In this document: positions 10,619 through 21,873 of the stretch, in pieces | Layout of the letters: each line of letters begins with the position of its first letter | Position numbering within the stretch: position 1 is the first letter of the stretch | Assembly: GCF_905171765.1 (NCBI RefSeq) | Contig: NC_053397.1 | Location: forward strand, 110,811,295-110,875,294 | Length of the DNA: 64,000 bases | Origin: Bufo bufo | Lineage: Eukaryota > Chordata > Amphibia > Anura > Bufonidae | Direction: 5' to 3' | Translations under genes and position numbers: made by a program | The notes under the pieces: generated by a model | What the model was told of the DNA's origin: nothing | The model's database searches: none | What the model saw: only the letters and a program-made list of their open reading frames with translations

Positions 10619-10974
10619 CTTTAAAAACTTGGGTTGCCAGGCGAGACTGAAGCTCTGAAATTGGCATGATAGCACCAATTGGCTGAATGAGTCCCATAAC
10701 TGCTAGCGTGGGCTTTTCCAAATGGTAAGGAAACATAAATTTGTATAAGGCAATCTTGTTCCCCTTAACATTGATGACACTTTCTTCACAAAATGGGAAA
10801 GAAAAACTGTATCCTGTAGCAAAGATGACTGCATCAATATTTTCCTCTTTTGTTCCATCTTCAAAGATGACACCAGTATCTGTAAATGCCTTGATATTTG
10901 GCCTAATCTGAACAAATCCAGATATGATGCGATTTGGAAGGTCATCATTGACTGTTGGATGTTGGCTATTATAT
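10619..10974 (-). CDS. Flavin-containing monooxygenase, exon 7
   Basis: Partial CDS. FMOs use FAD, NADPH and O2 to oxygenate soft nucleophiles at the endoplasmic reticulum. This 356-bp exon starts after TTTTACAG and ends at AAAG/GTATTG, and the length equals the usual vertebrate FMO exon 7. The frame is fully open and has VNDDLPNRIISG, FEDGTKEENIDAVIFATGY (FATGY is the FMO/N-hydroxylating signature) and GLIQPIGAIMPISELQ. The wording is closest to FMO5 in my judgement, but the paralogue is not certain. One leading base completes an Arg codon from the preceding exon. There is no stop or frameshift. A LINE end sits about 45 bp into the following intron. Confidence 0.92.
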
Positions 10975-11216
10975 CTGTAAAAGAATATTATTATATTAAA
11001 TAGATTTCAGACCATTATATTAAAAACATGTCTAAATTGGTCTCTGCACTTGTATTTTAAAGGAGCTATCTGAGATCCCTTAGGTTAGGCCATCAGATCA
11101 TTGGGGAGACAACCTAGAAAATCCCTCTTTTTGGGAGCTGCTGCACTTTTTCGTGTTTAATTCAGTTTGTGCACAAGACTACAGCATACTTCTAAGTGGC
11201 TGTTAGCTGTTGTGAG

Positions 11217-11520
11217 TAGGCTTGAGCAAATTGAGCTTCGGATCATAGACCTGAAGTCGATTCGTTCAAAAAATTACAGCATTAAAATTTATTAGCTCCT
11301 TGATACAAAGTCCACTTCGAATTCCTATTTTAAAATGTTTTTAAAAACACATATAGGAATACCATAGTAATTCACCAAAGTCTCGTGCAACTTCGAGCTA
11401 TACGAAGTTTGACTTAATGGAGCCAATACATTTTAACGCTTACAGAAACAGCATTAAAATGAAGCGTTTTTACAAATCAACTTCAGATCTTCGATCTCAA
11501 GCTCAATCATCTCAATCCTA
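11217..11520. mobile_element. hAT-like MITE
   Basis: Inverted ends TAGGCTTGAGCAAATTGAGC / GCTCAATCATCTCAATCCTA. It is flanked by an imperfect 8-bp duplication (GTTGTGAG at 11209-11216, GTTCTCAG at 11521-11528), which fits hAT. Non-coding. Confidence 0.75.
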
Positions 11521-11963
11521 GTTCTCAGTATTGCTGGTTTGTCCCAGTCAATTGAATGAGTATTATTTCCCATCTCAGTAGAATTTGATGTTCCTCTGTG
11601 CAAACAAACAGACCCACTGTCTTGGAGTTACATTTGATTAAAATGTGTCATTTACCATTTGGTGTTATTTTACATATGACAGGACTGGCTCTGCTCAAAC
11701 CCATGAAGATGGTAGTGTGATTTGACAGAATAGTGGTTATGCTAACTTCTCTGATCTCTATCAGTCTTTACACTGGTTAGATTTCAGTACTTTATCTTCT
11801 ACAACAGACTTCAAACCCTATTATTAGTTTATAACAGGGATGTTCAACCTACAGCGCACACAGTTTGCAGCTCCCATAGCAGACCATGATCAGTTTGTTT
11901 GTGTATAATGACCCCACAGGTTACTGTTTTCTCCTGTAACTGGGGCTCCCCTGGATGCTCCAG
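11521..11963. other. No gene seen
   Basis: FMO intron sequence without a recognisable element, apart from a possible weak hAT-MITE relic near 11835 (GTTCAACCTACAGCGCAC). Confidence 0.4.
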
Positions 11964-12510
11964 TTAGGCTGAGTACACACTTCAGTTATTTGATCTGTTA
12001 TTTCAATCATTTATGCCTCATTCAGACGTCCGCGTCAGTTTTGGATCAGTGGTAACACGGACCGTGTTCAATCCGTGTTTTCTCCCGTGACAGATCCGTG
12101 TTAGGTCGATGGGTCTGTTTTTTGCTGTCCGTGTTGCATCCGTGTTTCACTAACCCATAGACTATAATGGCCGTGATGAATCCGTGAAACACGGACAAAA
12201 TAGAGCATGCATCTATGGTAAAAAAAAACGGACCCAAGGACCGTGCTGAAACACTGATGTGTGAATACACACATTAAAATGAATAGGGACGTGTGCTGTC
12301 CATGGAGAACACGTACAGCACACGTCCGTGAAAAACTGACGTCTGCATGAGGCTTTATTGTGAGCCAAATCCAGGTGCTGGTCAAAAACACAGAATAGGT
12401 GCAAATCTTTAAATTACACCTGATGTCTAAGTAGGCTTCACAACTGGTTTTGGCTTACAATAACTGATTGAAATAACTGACCAAATAAATGAAATGTGAA
12501 CCTGGCCTAA
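11964..12510. mobile_element. Harbinger-like MITE with nested MITE
   Basis: Ends TTAGGCTGAGTACACACTTC and its inverted form (GAAATGTGAACCTGGCCTAA). The arms continue as CAGTTATTTGATC... and are split by the insert at 12014-12353. The superfamily is inferred from TTA-type ends only. Confidence 0.65.
12014..12353. mobile_element. Nested MITE, GCCTCATTCAGACG ends
   Basis: A 340-bp palindromic element with ends GCCTCATTCAGACGTC / GACGTCTGCATGAGGC. It is a member of the family with ends like GCCTCATTCACACG seen at 33743, 42282, 42664, 46461, 50320 and 51369. Confidence 0.75.
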
Positions 12511-12723
12511 TAGGCTGCTTTCGCACAGTCAGGGTTTGATCAGTGATTTTAATCAGTGATTGTGAGCCAAAACCAAGTGCAGGTCAAAAGCACAGAGTAG
12601 GTGCAAGCCTTTCCATTACCATCATCTTTGTGTAGACTCCACTCCATGTTTTGGCTCACAAATCACCGCTAAAAAGCAATAATCAAACAATGACCAGACA
12701 CTAGCTGTGTGAAAGAAGCCTTA
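12511..12723. mobile_element. Short MITE next to the previous one
   Basis: Ends TAGGCTGCTTTCGCACAG and CTGTGTGAAAGAAGCCTTAT are inverted copies. The inner arms share GTGAGCCAAA(A/T)CCAGGTGC with the 11964 element, so the two are related. Confidence 0.65.
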
Positions 12724-13152
12724 TAGTGGAAAAGGTACATAATTAAAAAAGTGTCATTGACCCCCTGAAGTCTTTTAATGCCCTCTTGGAGGACATATTA
12801 TGTGCCAGAAATACATAAAAATAAAAAATAAACTATAATAAAATACCAATAAAAGAAAGAATAATGCCATTATTGCTCCATTCATGCAAAACTATACATA
12901 TTATATATCAACGACAAACACAAAATAGGGAACTCATTTTACTAATTTATTTTGCGTCAGTTTGCGTATTTAAATAAGGAGCTTTTTAAAAAATTGTTTT
13001 CCCTAAATAAAAATAATAAAAGAAAACAAAAAATAGCGAAAACTGGTGATGTGTCATGTAAAAATATAACGAAAATTATTTTGGTAGTCCAACAAATAAA
13101 AAGTTACAACCATTAAACCACAATGCGAGCTAAATCATAAAAGAAAGATCAT
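12724..13152. other. No gene seen
   Basis: AT-rich intron sequence with no recognised element. Confidence 0.4.
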
Positions 13153-13813
13153 TAAAGGGATTGTGCAGGCCATATATATAACTATCGTCAGAATAGGTTA
13201 TCAATATCAGATATCAGATCAGCGGGGGTGCAACACCCGACACCCCCGCCAATCAGCTGTAGAGGAGGTGGCGCTCCATACACATTCTTTTTCATTACAG
13301 TACGCGTTGTCTCCTCTGGAGCAGTGATGCAGTGTAATTAGGGGTACTCACTCCATTCAAGTGATCCCCGCCGATCTGATATTGATGATGTATCCTGACA
13401 ATAGATCATCAATATACAGGTGAAACTCGAAATATTAGAATATCGTGCAAAAGTCCATTTATTTCAGTAATGCTAATTAAAAGGAATTGCATTAATGCAG
13501 CTTAAAATTCGAATTTTGTGAAAAGGTTCAATATTCTAGGCCCAAAAGTGTCACACTCCAGTCAGCTAATTAATCCATACCCCCTGAGCAAAGGGTACCT
13601 CAAAATTGTGACTTTGGGGTTTCATAAGCTGTAAGCCATAATCATCCAAATTATAACAACTAAAAGGCTTAAAATATCTCGCTTTGCATATTACATGAGT
13701 CTATCTCATATATTAGTTTCACCTTTTAAGTTGGATTACTGAAATAAATGAACTTTGCACGGTATTCAAATTTTTCGGGTTTCACCTGTATATGGCCTAC
13801 ACAACCTATTTAA
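13153..13813. mobile_element. TTAA MITE with nested mariner-type MITE
   Basis: TTAA at 13153-13156 and 13810-13813. Inverted ends AAGGGATTGTGCAGGCCATATA / TATATGGCCTACACAACCTATT. It shares ATTGATGATGTATCC-type inner motifs with the element at 695. The insert at 13417-13788 splits its right arm. Confidence 0.75.
13417..13788. mobile_element. Tc1/mariner-type MITE, TA target
   Basis: 372 bp with ends CAGGTGAAACTCGAAATATT / inverted copy, flanked by TA. Non-coding. Its removal rejoins the ATATGGCC end of the host MITE, showing it is the younger insertion. Confidence 0.8.
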
Positions 13814-14033
13814 AGCCTTTTCAGGCCTGGTCATTAAAGGGTTAACCAATGAGCACTTTCCCGCACTAGCAAGGGAAAGTACTTACTGGTTACTGCATGG
13901 CACCTGCCACACATATAACCTATCACTGTGGGACAGGAGGCAGTAATAACCAAAGAGTGCGGTCCTCTGCAGTGCAGGAAAGCGCTCATTCATGAATAGG
14001 AGGTAGGATAGCAGTTGAGGAAATGTCTCCACT

Positions 14034-14350
14034 TAAGGCCCTTTTACACGGCACGATATTCCGGACAATTATCAGAAACAAGCGTTCATAGGAACACCAT
14101 TCCTGATAACTACCCTCTATAATCGTGCAACCAGTCAGCCAATAAACCAGTAAATGCTCATTTGTCAGATGAATGGCATCTTTCATCAGGTTGAAAGACA
14201 CACTATTATTGGCAGCACATTTCTGTGTGTAATCAGAGATGTGCTGCCAATAATGAATAGACTGAATGAGAGAGTGCAATAGAGATCATTCCTCATTCCT
14301 TCACTTTGCATCTGCTTGAGTAATTGGCCAATGTAAACAAGACCTGATAA
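14034..14350. mobile_element. MITE with AAGGCCCTTTTACACGG end
   Basis: The left end AAGGCCCTTTTACACGGC and right AATGTAAACAAGACCTGAT are diverged inverted copies. Inside, ATTATTGGCAGCACATTTCT is repeated inverted around 14205-14260. Non-coding. Confidence 0.55.
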
Positions 14351-14723
14351 ACATTTTTTGCAGCTCCTTGAAACAGAACAATGTTACAATGCAGCCCTCA
14401 AACCAAAAAAGTGTATCCCCGGTCTATAAAGTTCTTCATCATCTGCATCTCCTCTGTCTTCTATTTCTGCCAACCTACCCAAATCACTCATTTTCACTCC
14501 TGATCTCCCACTCTGTACTAGGATGATTTCTAATATGTTATAAGCATGTCTTGATTAGATTTGAAACTGACTTACCAATACCATTTCTCCAAACTCTGAT
14601 CTTTTTTCGCTTTTAATTATGATTTTCACATTACAATGCATTGTTATAGCTGTGATAGCCTAATTAATAGAACATTATTTTATATTTTGACATTGTCTGC
14701 ACAAGTAGTTAATCTACTGGATA
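14351..14723. other. No gene seen
   Basis: FMO intron sequence with no recognised element. Confidence 0.4.
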
Positions 14724-14725
14724 TA

Positions 14726-16303
14726 CAGTTGCAAGAAAAAGTATGTGAACCCTTTGGATTTCTGCACAAATTGGCACAAATTGGTCATAAAATGTGATCT
14801 GATCTTCATCTAAGTCACAACAATAGACAATCACAGTCTGCTTAAACTTAAACACACCATGTAAATATTCACAGTGCAGGTGGAAAAAGTATGTGAACCC
14901 CGGCCTAGACTAATGACATCTGCAAGAGCTAATTGGAGTGAGGTGTCAGCCAACTGGAGTCCAATCAATGAGATGAGATTGGAGGTGTTGGTTACAGCTG
15001 CCCTGCCCTATAAAAAACACACACCAGTTCTGGGTTTGGTTTTCACAAGAAGCATTGCCTGATGTGAATGGTGCCTCGCACAAAAGAGCTCTCAGAAGAC
15101 CTACGATTAAGAATTGTTGACTTGCATAAAGCAGGAAAGGGTTATAAAAGTATCTCCAAAAGCCTTGCTGTTCATCAGTCCACGGTAAGACAAATTGTCT
15201 ATAAATGGAGAAAGTTCAGCACTGCTGCTTCTCTCCCTAGGAGTGGCCGTCCTGTAAAGATTACTGCAAGAGCACAGCGCAGACTGCTCAATGAGGTGCA
15301 GAAGAATCCTAGAGTGTCAGCTAAAGACTTACAAAAGTCTCTGGCATATGCTAACATCCCTGTTAGCGAATCTACGATATGTAAAACACTAAACAAGAAT
15401 GGATTTCATGGGAGGATACCACAGAGGAAGCCACTGCCGTCCAAAAAAAAACATTGCTGCACGTTTACAGTTTGCACAAGAGCACCTGGATGTTCCACAG
15501 CAGTACTGGCAAAATATTCTGTGGACAGATGAAACCAAAGTTGAGTTGTTTGGAAGAAACACACAACACTATGTGTGGAGAAAAAGAGGCCCAGCACACC
15601 AACATCAAAACCTCATCCCAACTGTAAAGTATGTATCATGTTTTGGGGCTGCTTTGCTGTGTCAGGGCCTGGATGGATTGCTATCATCGAAGGAAAAATG
15701 AATTCCCAAGTTTATCAAGACATTTTGCAAGAGAACGTAAGGCCATCTGTCCACCAGCTGAAGCTCAACAGAAGATGGATGTTGCAACAGGACAACGACC
15801 TAAAGCATAGAAGTAAATAAACAACAGAATGGCTTAAACAGAAGAAAATACGCCTTCTGGAGTGGCCCAGTCAGAGTCCTGACCTCAACCCGATTGAGAT
15901 GCTGTGGCATGACCTCAAGAAAGCGATTCACACCAGACATCCCAAGAATATTGCTGAACTGAAACAGTTCTGTAAAGAGGAATGGTCAAGAATTACTTCT
16001 GACCGTTGTGCACGTCTGATCTGCAACCACAGGAAACGTTTGGTTGAAGTTATTGTTGCCAAAGGAGTTTCAACCAGTTATTAAATCCAAGGGTTCACAT
16101 ACTTTTTCCACCTGCACTGTGAATGTTTACATGGTGTGTTCAATAAAAACATGGTAACATTTAATTCTTTGTGTGTTATTAGATTAAGCAGGCTGTGATT
16201 GTCTATTGTTGTGACTTAGATGAAGATCAGATCACATTTTATGACCAATTTGTGCAGAAATCCATATCATTCCAAAGAGTTCACATACTTTTTCTTGCAA
16301 CTG
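14726..16303 (+). mobile_element. Full-length Tc1 element, inactive
   Basis: 1578 bp between TA dinucleotides (14724-14725 and 16304-16305). Termini CAGTTGCAAGAAAAAGTATG / inverted. A second inverted copy of the AAAAAGTATGTGAACCC motif lies at the inner edge of each arm (14885 and 16090), giving the IR/DR-like long arms typical of Tc1 elements. It holds one broken transposase gene. Confidence 0.92.
15068..16081 (+). pseudogene. Tc1 transposase, frameshifted
   Basis: The start [20 protein letters not shown] begins the paired helix-turn-helix DNA-binding domain, with SGRPVKIT (GRPR-like hook) about residue 60. After KKK near 15443 an eight-A run shifts the frame. WTDETKVELFG (first catalytic D) follows, then a second shift near 15630, then [18 protein letters not shown] (second D), a stop after HRSK, and [16 protein letters not shown] (third acid, E). 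The DD34E set is preserved, but two frameshifts and a stop make it a pseudogene. The length of about 340 codons matches the family. Confidence 0.92.
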
Positions 16304-16308
16304 TATCT

Positions 16309-17062
16309 TTAAAGGGACACTGTCAGGCCCAATAAGCATTTTTAGCTATATATATGCAAGCATAGGTCTTGTAATGTGTATTAAAAACATAAGTATACCC
16401 CCTGTCCACCTTATAAATACAGTAAAATCATGTTTGATAACCTGATAGAATCGCTCTCCTTTGCACCCAAGGGGCGGCGTTTCAGCTCCACTTGTGCCCA
16501 GCCGCGCCCCAACCGCCGTTTTCAAGCGCTGCCCAGCTCATCAATATTCACTTCGCTGGGAGGCTTCTGCTGTACCCGACGCTCCGAGATCCTGCGCATG
16601 CCCAATAGAAAGCTTCTGGGCATGCGCGGGATACCTTGCCCGGCACTCCCAGTGGCCACAATGATACTGCGTCTGCGTCTGCGTCCCATAAACATCGCTG
16701 AGGCGGCTTCAGCTGCGCCTGCGCCGGCTTTGTGATCACAGCCACTACATGTCTTGCTGCAGATATGTTTGAAAAAGCGCCTGCGTCGGGGACAACAGAA
16801 GCCGCCCAGCGAAGTGAATATTGATGAGCTGGGCGGCGCTTGAAAACGGCGGTTGGGGCGCAGCTGGGCACAAGCGGAGCTGAAACTCCGCCCCTTGTGC
16901 GCAAAGGAAAGCGATTCTATCAGGTTATCAAACATGATTTTACTGTATTTATAAGGTGGACAGGGGGTATACTTATATGTTTTTAATACACATTAGAAGA
17001 CCTGTGCATTCATATATATATATAGCTAAATATGCTTATTGGGCCTGACAGTGTCCCTTTAA
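16309..17062. mobile_element. TTAA MITE, 754 bp, GC-rich palindrome
   Basis: TTAA at 16309-16312 and 17059-17062. Inverted ends AGGGACACTGTCAGGCCC. Arms of about 250 bp include a CpG-rich part. Open frames on both strands are mirror images of each other and not genes. It abuts the Tc1 element by 3-5 bp. Confidence 0.85.
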
Positions 17063-17191
17063 AGATAAATTTGCATGATTATCATTTATTTCATATGGCT
17101 TTGACATGGAATAAACAGTGGTGGCTGTATGCTATAATGTGTTGCTCTCAATCTGCAAAATAGAAATAATAAATATCAATAATTACTTAGG

Positions 17192-17463
17192 GTGAGACAC
17201 AAATGCAATAGCACTCTGCAACCAGCATTCTGCCCTGCCTCTATGCTGGATGAGGCATTGGTGTACTCCATAGAGGCGACCTTGACGTGGTGAGTGGCTT
17301 ATTACGCTTTGGCCAAAATGTACACCAATGCCTCATCCAGCATAGAGGCAGGGCAGAATGCTGGTTGCAGAGTGCTATTGCATTTGTGTCTTTTTCTTTG
17401 TATATGTATTTCGCCATAGTGATGTGCACCTGCATATAGGGTTGTGCTGATTGAATCCCCCAC
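17192..17463 (+). mobile_element. Fold-back retroposon beside FMO exon 6
   Basis: It is flanked by the 11-bp direct repeat AATTACTTAGG (17181-17191 and 17464-17474). A palindromic head (arms about 17195-17270 and 17315-17395) is followed by a unique tail. On the minus strand a CTGGATGA (17340-17333), a GGC/GCC helix and AAAGCGT resemble a degraded hammerhead core. The insert lies 16 bp beyond the splice donor of FMO exon 6. Confidence 0.65.
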
Positions 17464-17490
17464 AATTACTTAGGATGCTCTACATTTTAC

Positions 17491-17687
17491 CTGTGTTGAG
17501 GCAGGAGTCCATAGTTGCCATGATTAAGTCTGTTATTGATTGCTTTCTCTGTTATGTAGTTCAGCACAGTAGGCAATGCTTTTTGAAGTAAGCTTGTAAA
17601 TCGAGAAATCTTTGCAATGTCCACTGGATATCCATTGACAGAAACACGATTTACAATCCAAGCTCCCCTTCTTGTGCTTAGAAATAC
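17491..17687 (-). CDS. Flavin-containing monooxygenase, exon 6
   Basis: Partial CDS. 197 bp, acceptor TTATTAAG before GTATTTCTA and donor CACAG/GTAAAATG. The open frame starts VFLSTRRGAWIVNRV and ends NYGLLPQH plus AG, which joins to the A of the exon at 10974 to give Arg in frame. STRRGAW is typical of FMOs. The exon is one codon shorter than the usual 200 bp. The intron to the next exon is 6.5 kb and packed with transposons, one of which lies 16 bp past this donor. Exons 1-5 would be expected above 17.7 kb but none is recognised up to 64 kb. Confidence 0.92.
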
Positions 17688-18263
17688 CTTAATAAAAAGA
17701 GAATAATCCTTCACATTAGAGAAACATAACGCAATATAATTCCAAAGTTAAAAATGTATAGATAAAAAGATAACCTTTTTTGTTCCATTATCAGTTTGCT
17801 ATGTAGTACTGACAATGCTCCTTTTTAAGCTTGGCTTGGAGCGACTCCTGAGGGTGTTATCTAAACAGTCTCCTGGTATTCACCATTTTACCTCAAATGA
17901 GAATCTGAACTTTGTTGCAGGGGGCCACCTGACTTCTATCTCTAGGATTAGTCTCTACTCTGTGACTGTTGAACCAGGAGAGGTCAACAAACTCCTGTGC
18001 ATTACACCAAGGGGACAGGCAGTCGTCAGAGGGCAAGTAGAGGTCAGGAAGGCCAGAGTTCATGCAATATGATAAAACAGGCAATAGGTAAGGACAGGTT
18101 GCCCATGATGTATTCCAGGGGTCTCAAACACGCAGCCCATGGGTCACGTGTATACCCTAAGGCACTTTTGTAAGGTTCGCAATACATCAAGGTGCGCTAT
18201 TAACTAAATGAACGCTTCAATTGTAGAAGCACTTATTAGGACAGGAGCGTTGAGTATGGTACC
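17688..18263. other. No gene seen
   Basis: Intron sequence upstream of FMO exon 6. FMO exon 5 was looked for here and not found. Confidence 0.4.
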
Positions 18264-18844
18264 ACTACTCCCAGGGGCGTACTGAGAACCCTCAGGGCCC
18301 CCGGGCAAAATAAATCAAGGGCCCCCCTTACAGGCCCCACCCATGTTCTGCTGCAAGCCCCAGCCTTGTCCCGCCTCCATGCCCCGCCTCCAGCCACACC
18401 CTACACAATCTTTAATAAGATTTCAAAGTTAAAGCGACACAAAAGGCACCCAGACCACTTCAGCTCATTGATGTGGTCTGGGTACAGTGTCCCTTTTGCA
18501 AATCGAGCTGCAATGTTCTAGAGAAACTGCATTGTTTACGTTCCAGCAATAAGTCAGCCTCTAGTCGCTGGCAGCCACCTGAGGGCTTCCTGGAGTAAAA
18601 CAGACCTTTGGTCCGGTATCTGACGCTGGAAGTCCTCACACCCTGCATGATGACCTCCAGGGTCAGATTTTTCCCCATAGGAAAGCATTGATTCAATGTC
18701 AGTCACTTCGGTGCGCAATCCCATCCTGCGGCACGTGATCCCACGAGACTGAAGTGACTGAACTCATTCCCGCGCAGCCCACAAGTAGCGGAACAATTAC
18801 AAGAGGGGTGGGGAATAGCCAAATTAAAAAATATTTTGAACCAA

Positions 18845-19085
18845 AAGGTGTTATGGGGGCTCTGTGGATGGCACTGTTATGGGGGCTCTGTGGGTGGCAC
18901 TGTTGTGGGGGCTCTGTGGGTGGCACTGTTGTGGGAGCTCTGTGGGTGGCACTGTTGTGGGGGCTCTGTGGGTGGCACTGTTGTGGGCGCTCTGTGGGTG
19001 GCACTGTTGTGGGGGCTCTGTGGGTGGCTCTGTTGTGGGGGCTCTGTGGGTGGCACTGTTGTGGCACTGTTGTGGGGGGGGGGAT
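18845..19085. repeat. 27-bp minisatellite, second locus
   Basis: About nine copies of a unit containing GGGGCTCTGTGGGTGGCACTG. An inverted GTGTCATCCACAGATCCCCC follows at 19124-19144. It is the same family and layout as 2640-3440. Open frames on both strands are repeat artefacts. Confidence 0.85.
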
Positions 19086-19189
19086 CTGTGGGTGACACAT
19101 ATATAGCACCTTATGCTATATATGTGTCATCCACAGATCCCCCCCATAACAGTGTCCCTGTGAGTGAATGATCCCCAATACAGGGTCTG

Positions 19190-19615
19190 GGGGCCGGCAT
19201 CTGGTGCTGTAATGGCAGCGGGGCCCGGTGCAGTCACTGTATTCTATTACACCGGGCCCCGCTCACTGTAATACTAATATTCATATGTGAACAACTTGAA
19301 ATCCTCTGCGATCCTCTCCCTCTGAGCTCTCTGTACTCACAAACTCAGTAGCAGGCCGGGCGGCAGCGCAACTCACTGACATCACGCGCCTGCTCCTCCT
19401 GCTTCATTCATAAAGTGGGAGGAGCAGGCGGGTGACGTCAGTGAGTTGCGCTGCCGCCCGGCCTGCTGCTGAGCTTGTGAGTACAGAGAGGGAGAGGATC
19501 GCAGAGGATTTCAAGTTGTTCACATATGAATATTAGTATTACAGTGAGCGGGGCCCGGTGTAATAGAATACAGTGACTGCACCGGGCCCCGCTGCCATTA
19601 CCAGGCCAGCATAAC
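19190..19615. repeat. Large palindrome, arms about 200 bp
   Basis: GGCAGCGGGGCCCGGTG (19214) and CACCGGGCCCCGCTGCC (19579) mark the outer arms. The arms continue inward through CTCACTGTAATACTAATATTC to a centre near 19405. There is no coding capacity. Confidence 0.85.
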
Positions 19616-20070
19616 ATTCGGAATCGGGGTGCTGGGCACAGTGCTCCAGACTAAAAAAAATACCTAGTAGCCATTGGCTCCTGAACTGAAAAATTTAGGA
19701 GCCAAATTACATTTTTAGTCGCCAAATCAAAACTGAATCAAAATTTTGGTATCGTGACAACGCTACGCCGATCAGATTGGCGTAGGGTTGTTTCGATACC
19801 AAAGTTTTGATTAGCTTTCGTCAACATAAAAAAAGTATTGCGATACTCAATACCGTGCAAAAAAAAAACACCAAAAAAAGCCGCGTGCATTTCGCATTTT
19901 ATGAAACGTTCAGCCCATAATAGAACAGTCCTATCCTATTTTTTGGGGTGACAAGGTGACTAAAAATGCCGAATGCTCACCGCATAGGAGATATTTTTTA
20001 ATAATTTAATAGTTTGGACTTTTCGGACGCAGCGCTATGTAATATGTTTATTTATTGTTTATATATTTTT

Positions 20071-20300
20071 TAGGGTACTTCACACTTGCGTTTTTCATTT
20101 CCGGCATAGAGTTCCGTCACAGGGGCTCTATACCGGAAAAGATGTCTTCAGGTCAGTCTTTTTGACTGATCAGGCAAAAGATAAAACCGCAGCATTCTAC
20201 GGTTTTATCTCTGCCGAAAAAAATGAAGATTTGCCTGAATGCCGGATCCATCCTTCCGGTTGAACCGTGCGATTTTCACGCATGGTTGCTAGGATGAAAG
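20071..20300. mobile_element. Half of a GTACTTTCACACTTGCG MITE
   Basis: It starts TAGGGTACTTCACACTTGCG and continues with the CCGGCATAGAGTTCCGT motif. It matches one arm of the complete copy at 43338-43912; the other arm is missing. Confidence 0.6.
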
Positions 20301-20394
20301 TCTATTCACTGTATTACTTTCCCTTATAACAACATGGTTATAAGGGAAAATAATAACATTCTTTAATGCAGAATGCGTAGTAGAAGGTCAATAT

Positions 20395-21050
20395 AATAAA
20401 CATTGGTGGCGCAGTGCGCCCCCCCCCCTCCCTAGTATAATAAACATATAAACATTGGTGGCGCAGTGCGCCCCCCCAACATAATACACATTGGTGGCGC
20501 AGTGCGCCCCCCCTCCCTAGTATAATAAACATATAAACATTGGTGGCGCAGTGCGCCCCCCCCCCAACATAATACACATTGGTGGCGCAGTGCGCCTCCC
20601 CTCCCTAGTATAATAAACATATAAACATTGGTGGCGCAGTGCGCCCCCCCCAACACCCCAGTATAATAAACATATAAACATTGGTGGGCAGTGCGCCCAC
20701 CCCCCTCCCTAGTATAATAAATATATAAACATTGGTGGGCAGTGCGCCCCCCCCCCTCCCTAGTATAATAAATATATAAACATTGGTGGGCAGTGCGCCC
20801 CCCCCCTCCCTAGTATAATAAATATATTAACATTGGTGGGCAGTGCGCCCACCCCTCCCTAGTATAATAAATATATTTACATTGGTGGGCAGTGCGCCCC
20901 CCCCTCCCTAGTATAATAAATATATAAACATTGGAGGGCAGTGCGCCCCCCCCTCCCTAGTATAATAAATATATAAACATTGGTGGGCAGTGCGCCCCCC
21001 CCCCCTCCCTAGTATAATAAATATATAAACATTGGTGGGCAGTGCCAATG
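20395..21050. repeat. C-run array, unit about 50 bp
   Basis: About twelve copies of a unit with TAGTATAATAAATATATAAA, CATTGGTGGGCAGTGCG and a run of 7-12 C. The first copies are longer and have GGCGCAG instead of GGGCAG. The C-runs put G-tracts on the minus strand. It is the left counterpart of the opposed array at 21340-21660. Confidence 0.85.
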
Positions 21051-21310
21051 AGGGTTAAAAAAATAAATAAAAATTAACTTACCTCCACCAATTGATCGCG
21101 TAGCAGCCGCCGGTCTTCTGTACTTTCTTCAGGACGCAGGACCTGTGGTGACATCACTGTGCTCATCACATGATCCATCACCATGGTAATGGGCCATGTG
21201 ATGGAGCTCAGTGACGTCACCACAGGTCCTGAAGAAAACAGGAGACCGGCAGCTACGCGATCAATTGGAGGAGGTGAGTTAATTTCTATTTATTTATTTT
21301 AACCCTCATT
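21051..21310. repeat. Palindrome between the two arrays
   Basis: Arms from AATGAGGGTTAAAA and ATCGCGTAGC to a centre at CCATCACCATGGTAATGG, including CAGGACCTGTGGTGACATCA and its inverse. A related arm pair lies at 45590-45735. Confidence 0.8.
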
Positions 21311-21339
21311 GGCACTGCCCACTGCGCCACCAATGTTAA

Positions 21340-21660
21340 TTATACTGGGGGGGGGGGGGGAGGCGCCGCACTCAATGTTGATTATACTGGGGGGGGGGGG
21401 ACGCCGCACTCAATGTTTATTATACTGGGGGGGGGACGCCGCACTCAATGTTTATTATACTGGGGGGGGGGACGCCACACTCAATGTTTATTATACTGGG
21501 GGGGGGAGGCGCCGCACACAATGTTTATTATACTGGGGGGGGGGGGAGGCGCCGCACTCAATGTTGATTATACTGGGGGGGGGGGGACGCCGCACTCAAT
21601 GTTTATTATACTGGGGGATGGGGGGCGCACTCATAGTTTATTATACTGGGGGGGGGGGGC
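21340..21660. repeat. G-run array opposed to the C-run array
   Basis: About nine copies of ATGTTTATTATACT followed by 7-13 G and a short GACGCCGCACTCA. It is the inverted counterpart of the 20395 array and has G-quadruplex potential on the plus strand. Open frames are artefacts. Confidence 0.8.
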
Positions 21661-21666
21661 GCCACC

Positions 21667-21873
21667 AATGAAGATAACTGAGCTGTTAATACAAATACAG
21701 GAGGCGGGTGCCGAAATCAAATAGCCGGCACCCGACCTCTATGACAGGGAGCTGCGATCAGCGGCAGTTAACCCCTGCGGTGCAGCTCCCTGTCATAGAG
21801 GTCGGGTGCCGGCTATTTGATTCCGGCACCCGCCTCCTGTATTTGTATTAACAGCTCAGTTATCGTCATTGGC
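21667..21873. repeat. Palindrome, arms about 95 bp
   Basis: CCAATGAAGATAACTGAGCTG and its inverse (ending 21873) begin the arms, which run through GGCACCCGACCTCTATGACAG to a centre near 21770. Confidence 0.85.

Noticed and set aside
16430..16935. Open frames of 100-137 codons on both strands
   Set aside because: They lie in a CpG-rich palindrome of a MITE and are mirror images of each other. The same applies to 8888-9193, 29884-30364 and 52108-52633.
20338..21724. Open frames with repeated short motifs
   Set aside because: They are read through C-run and G-run arrays; no domain or unique sequence.
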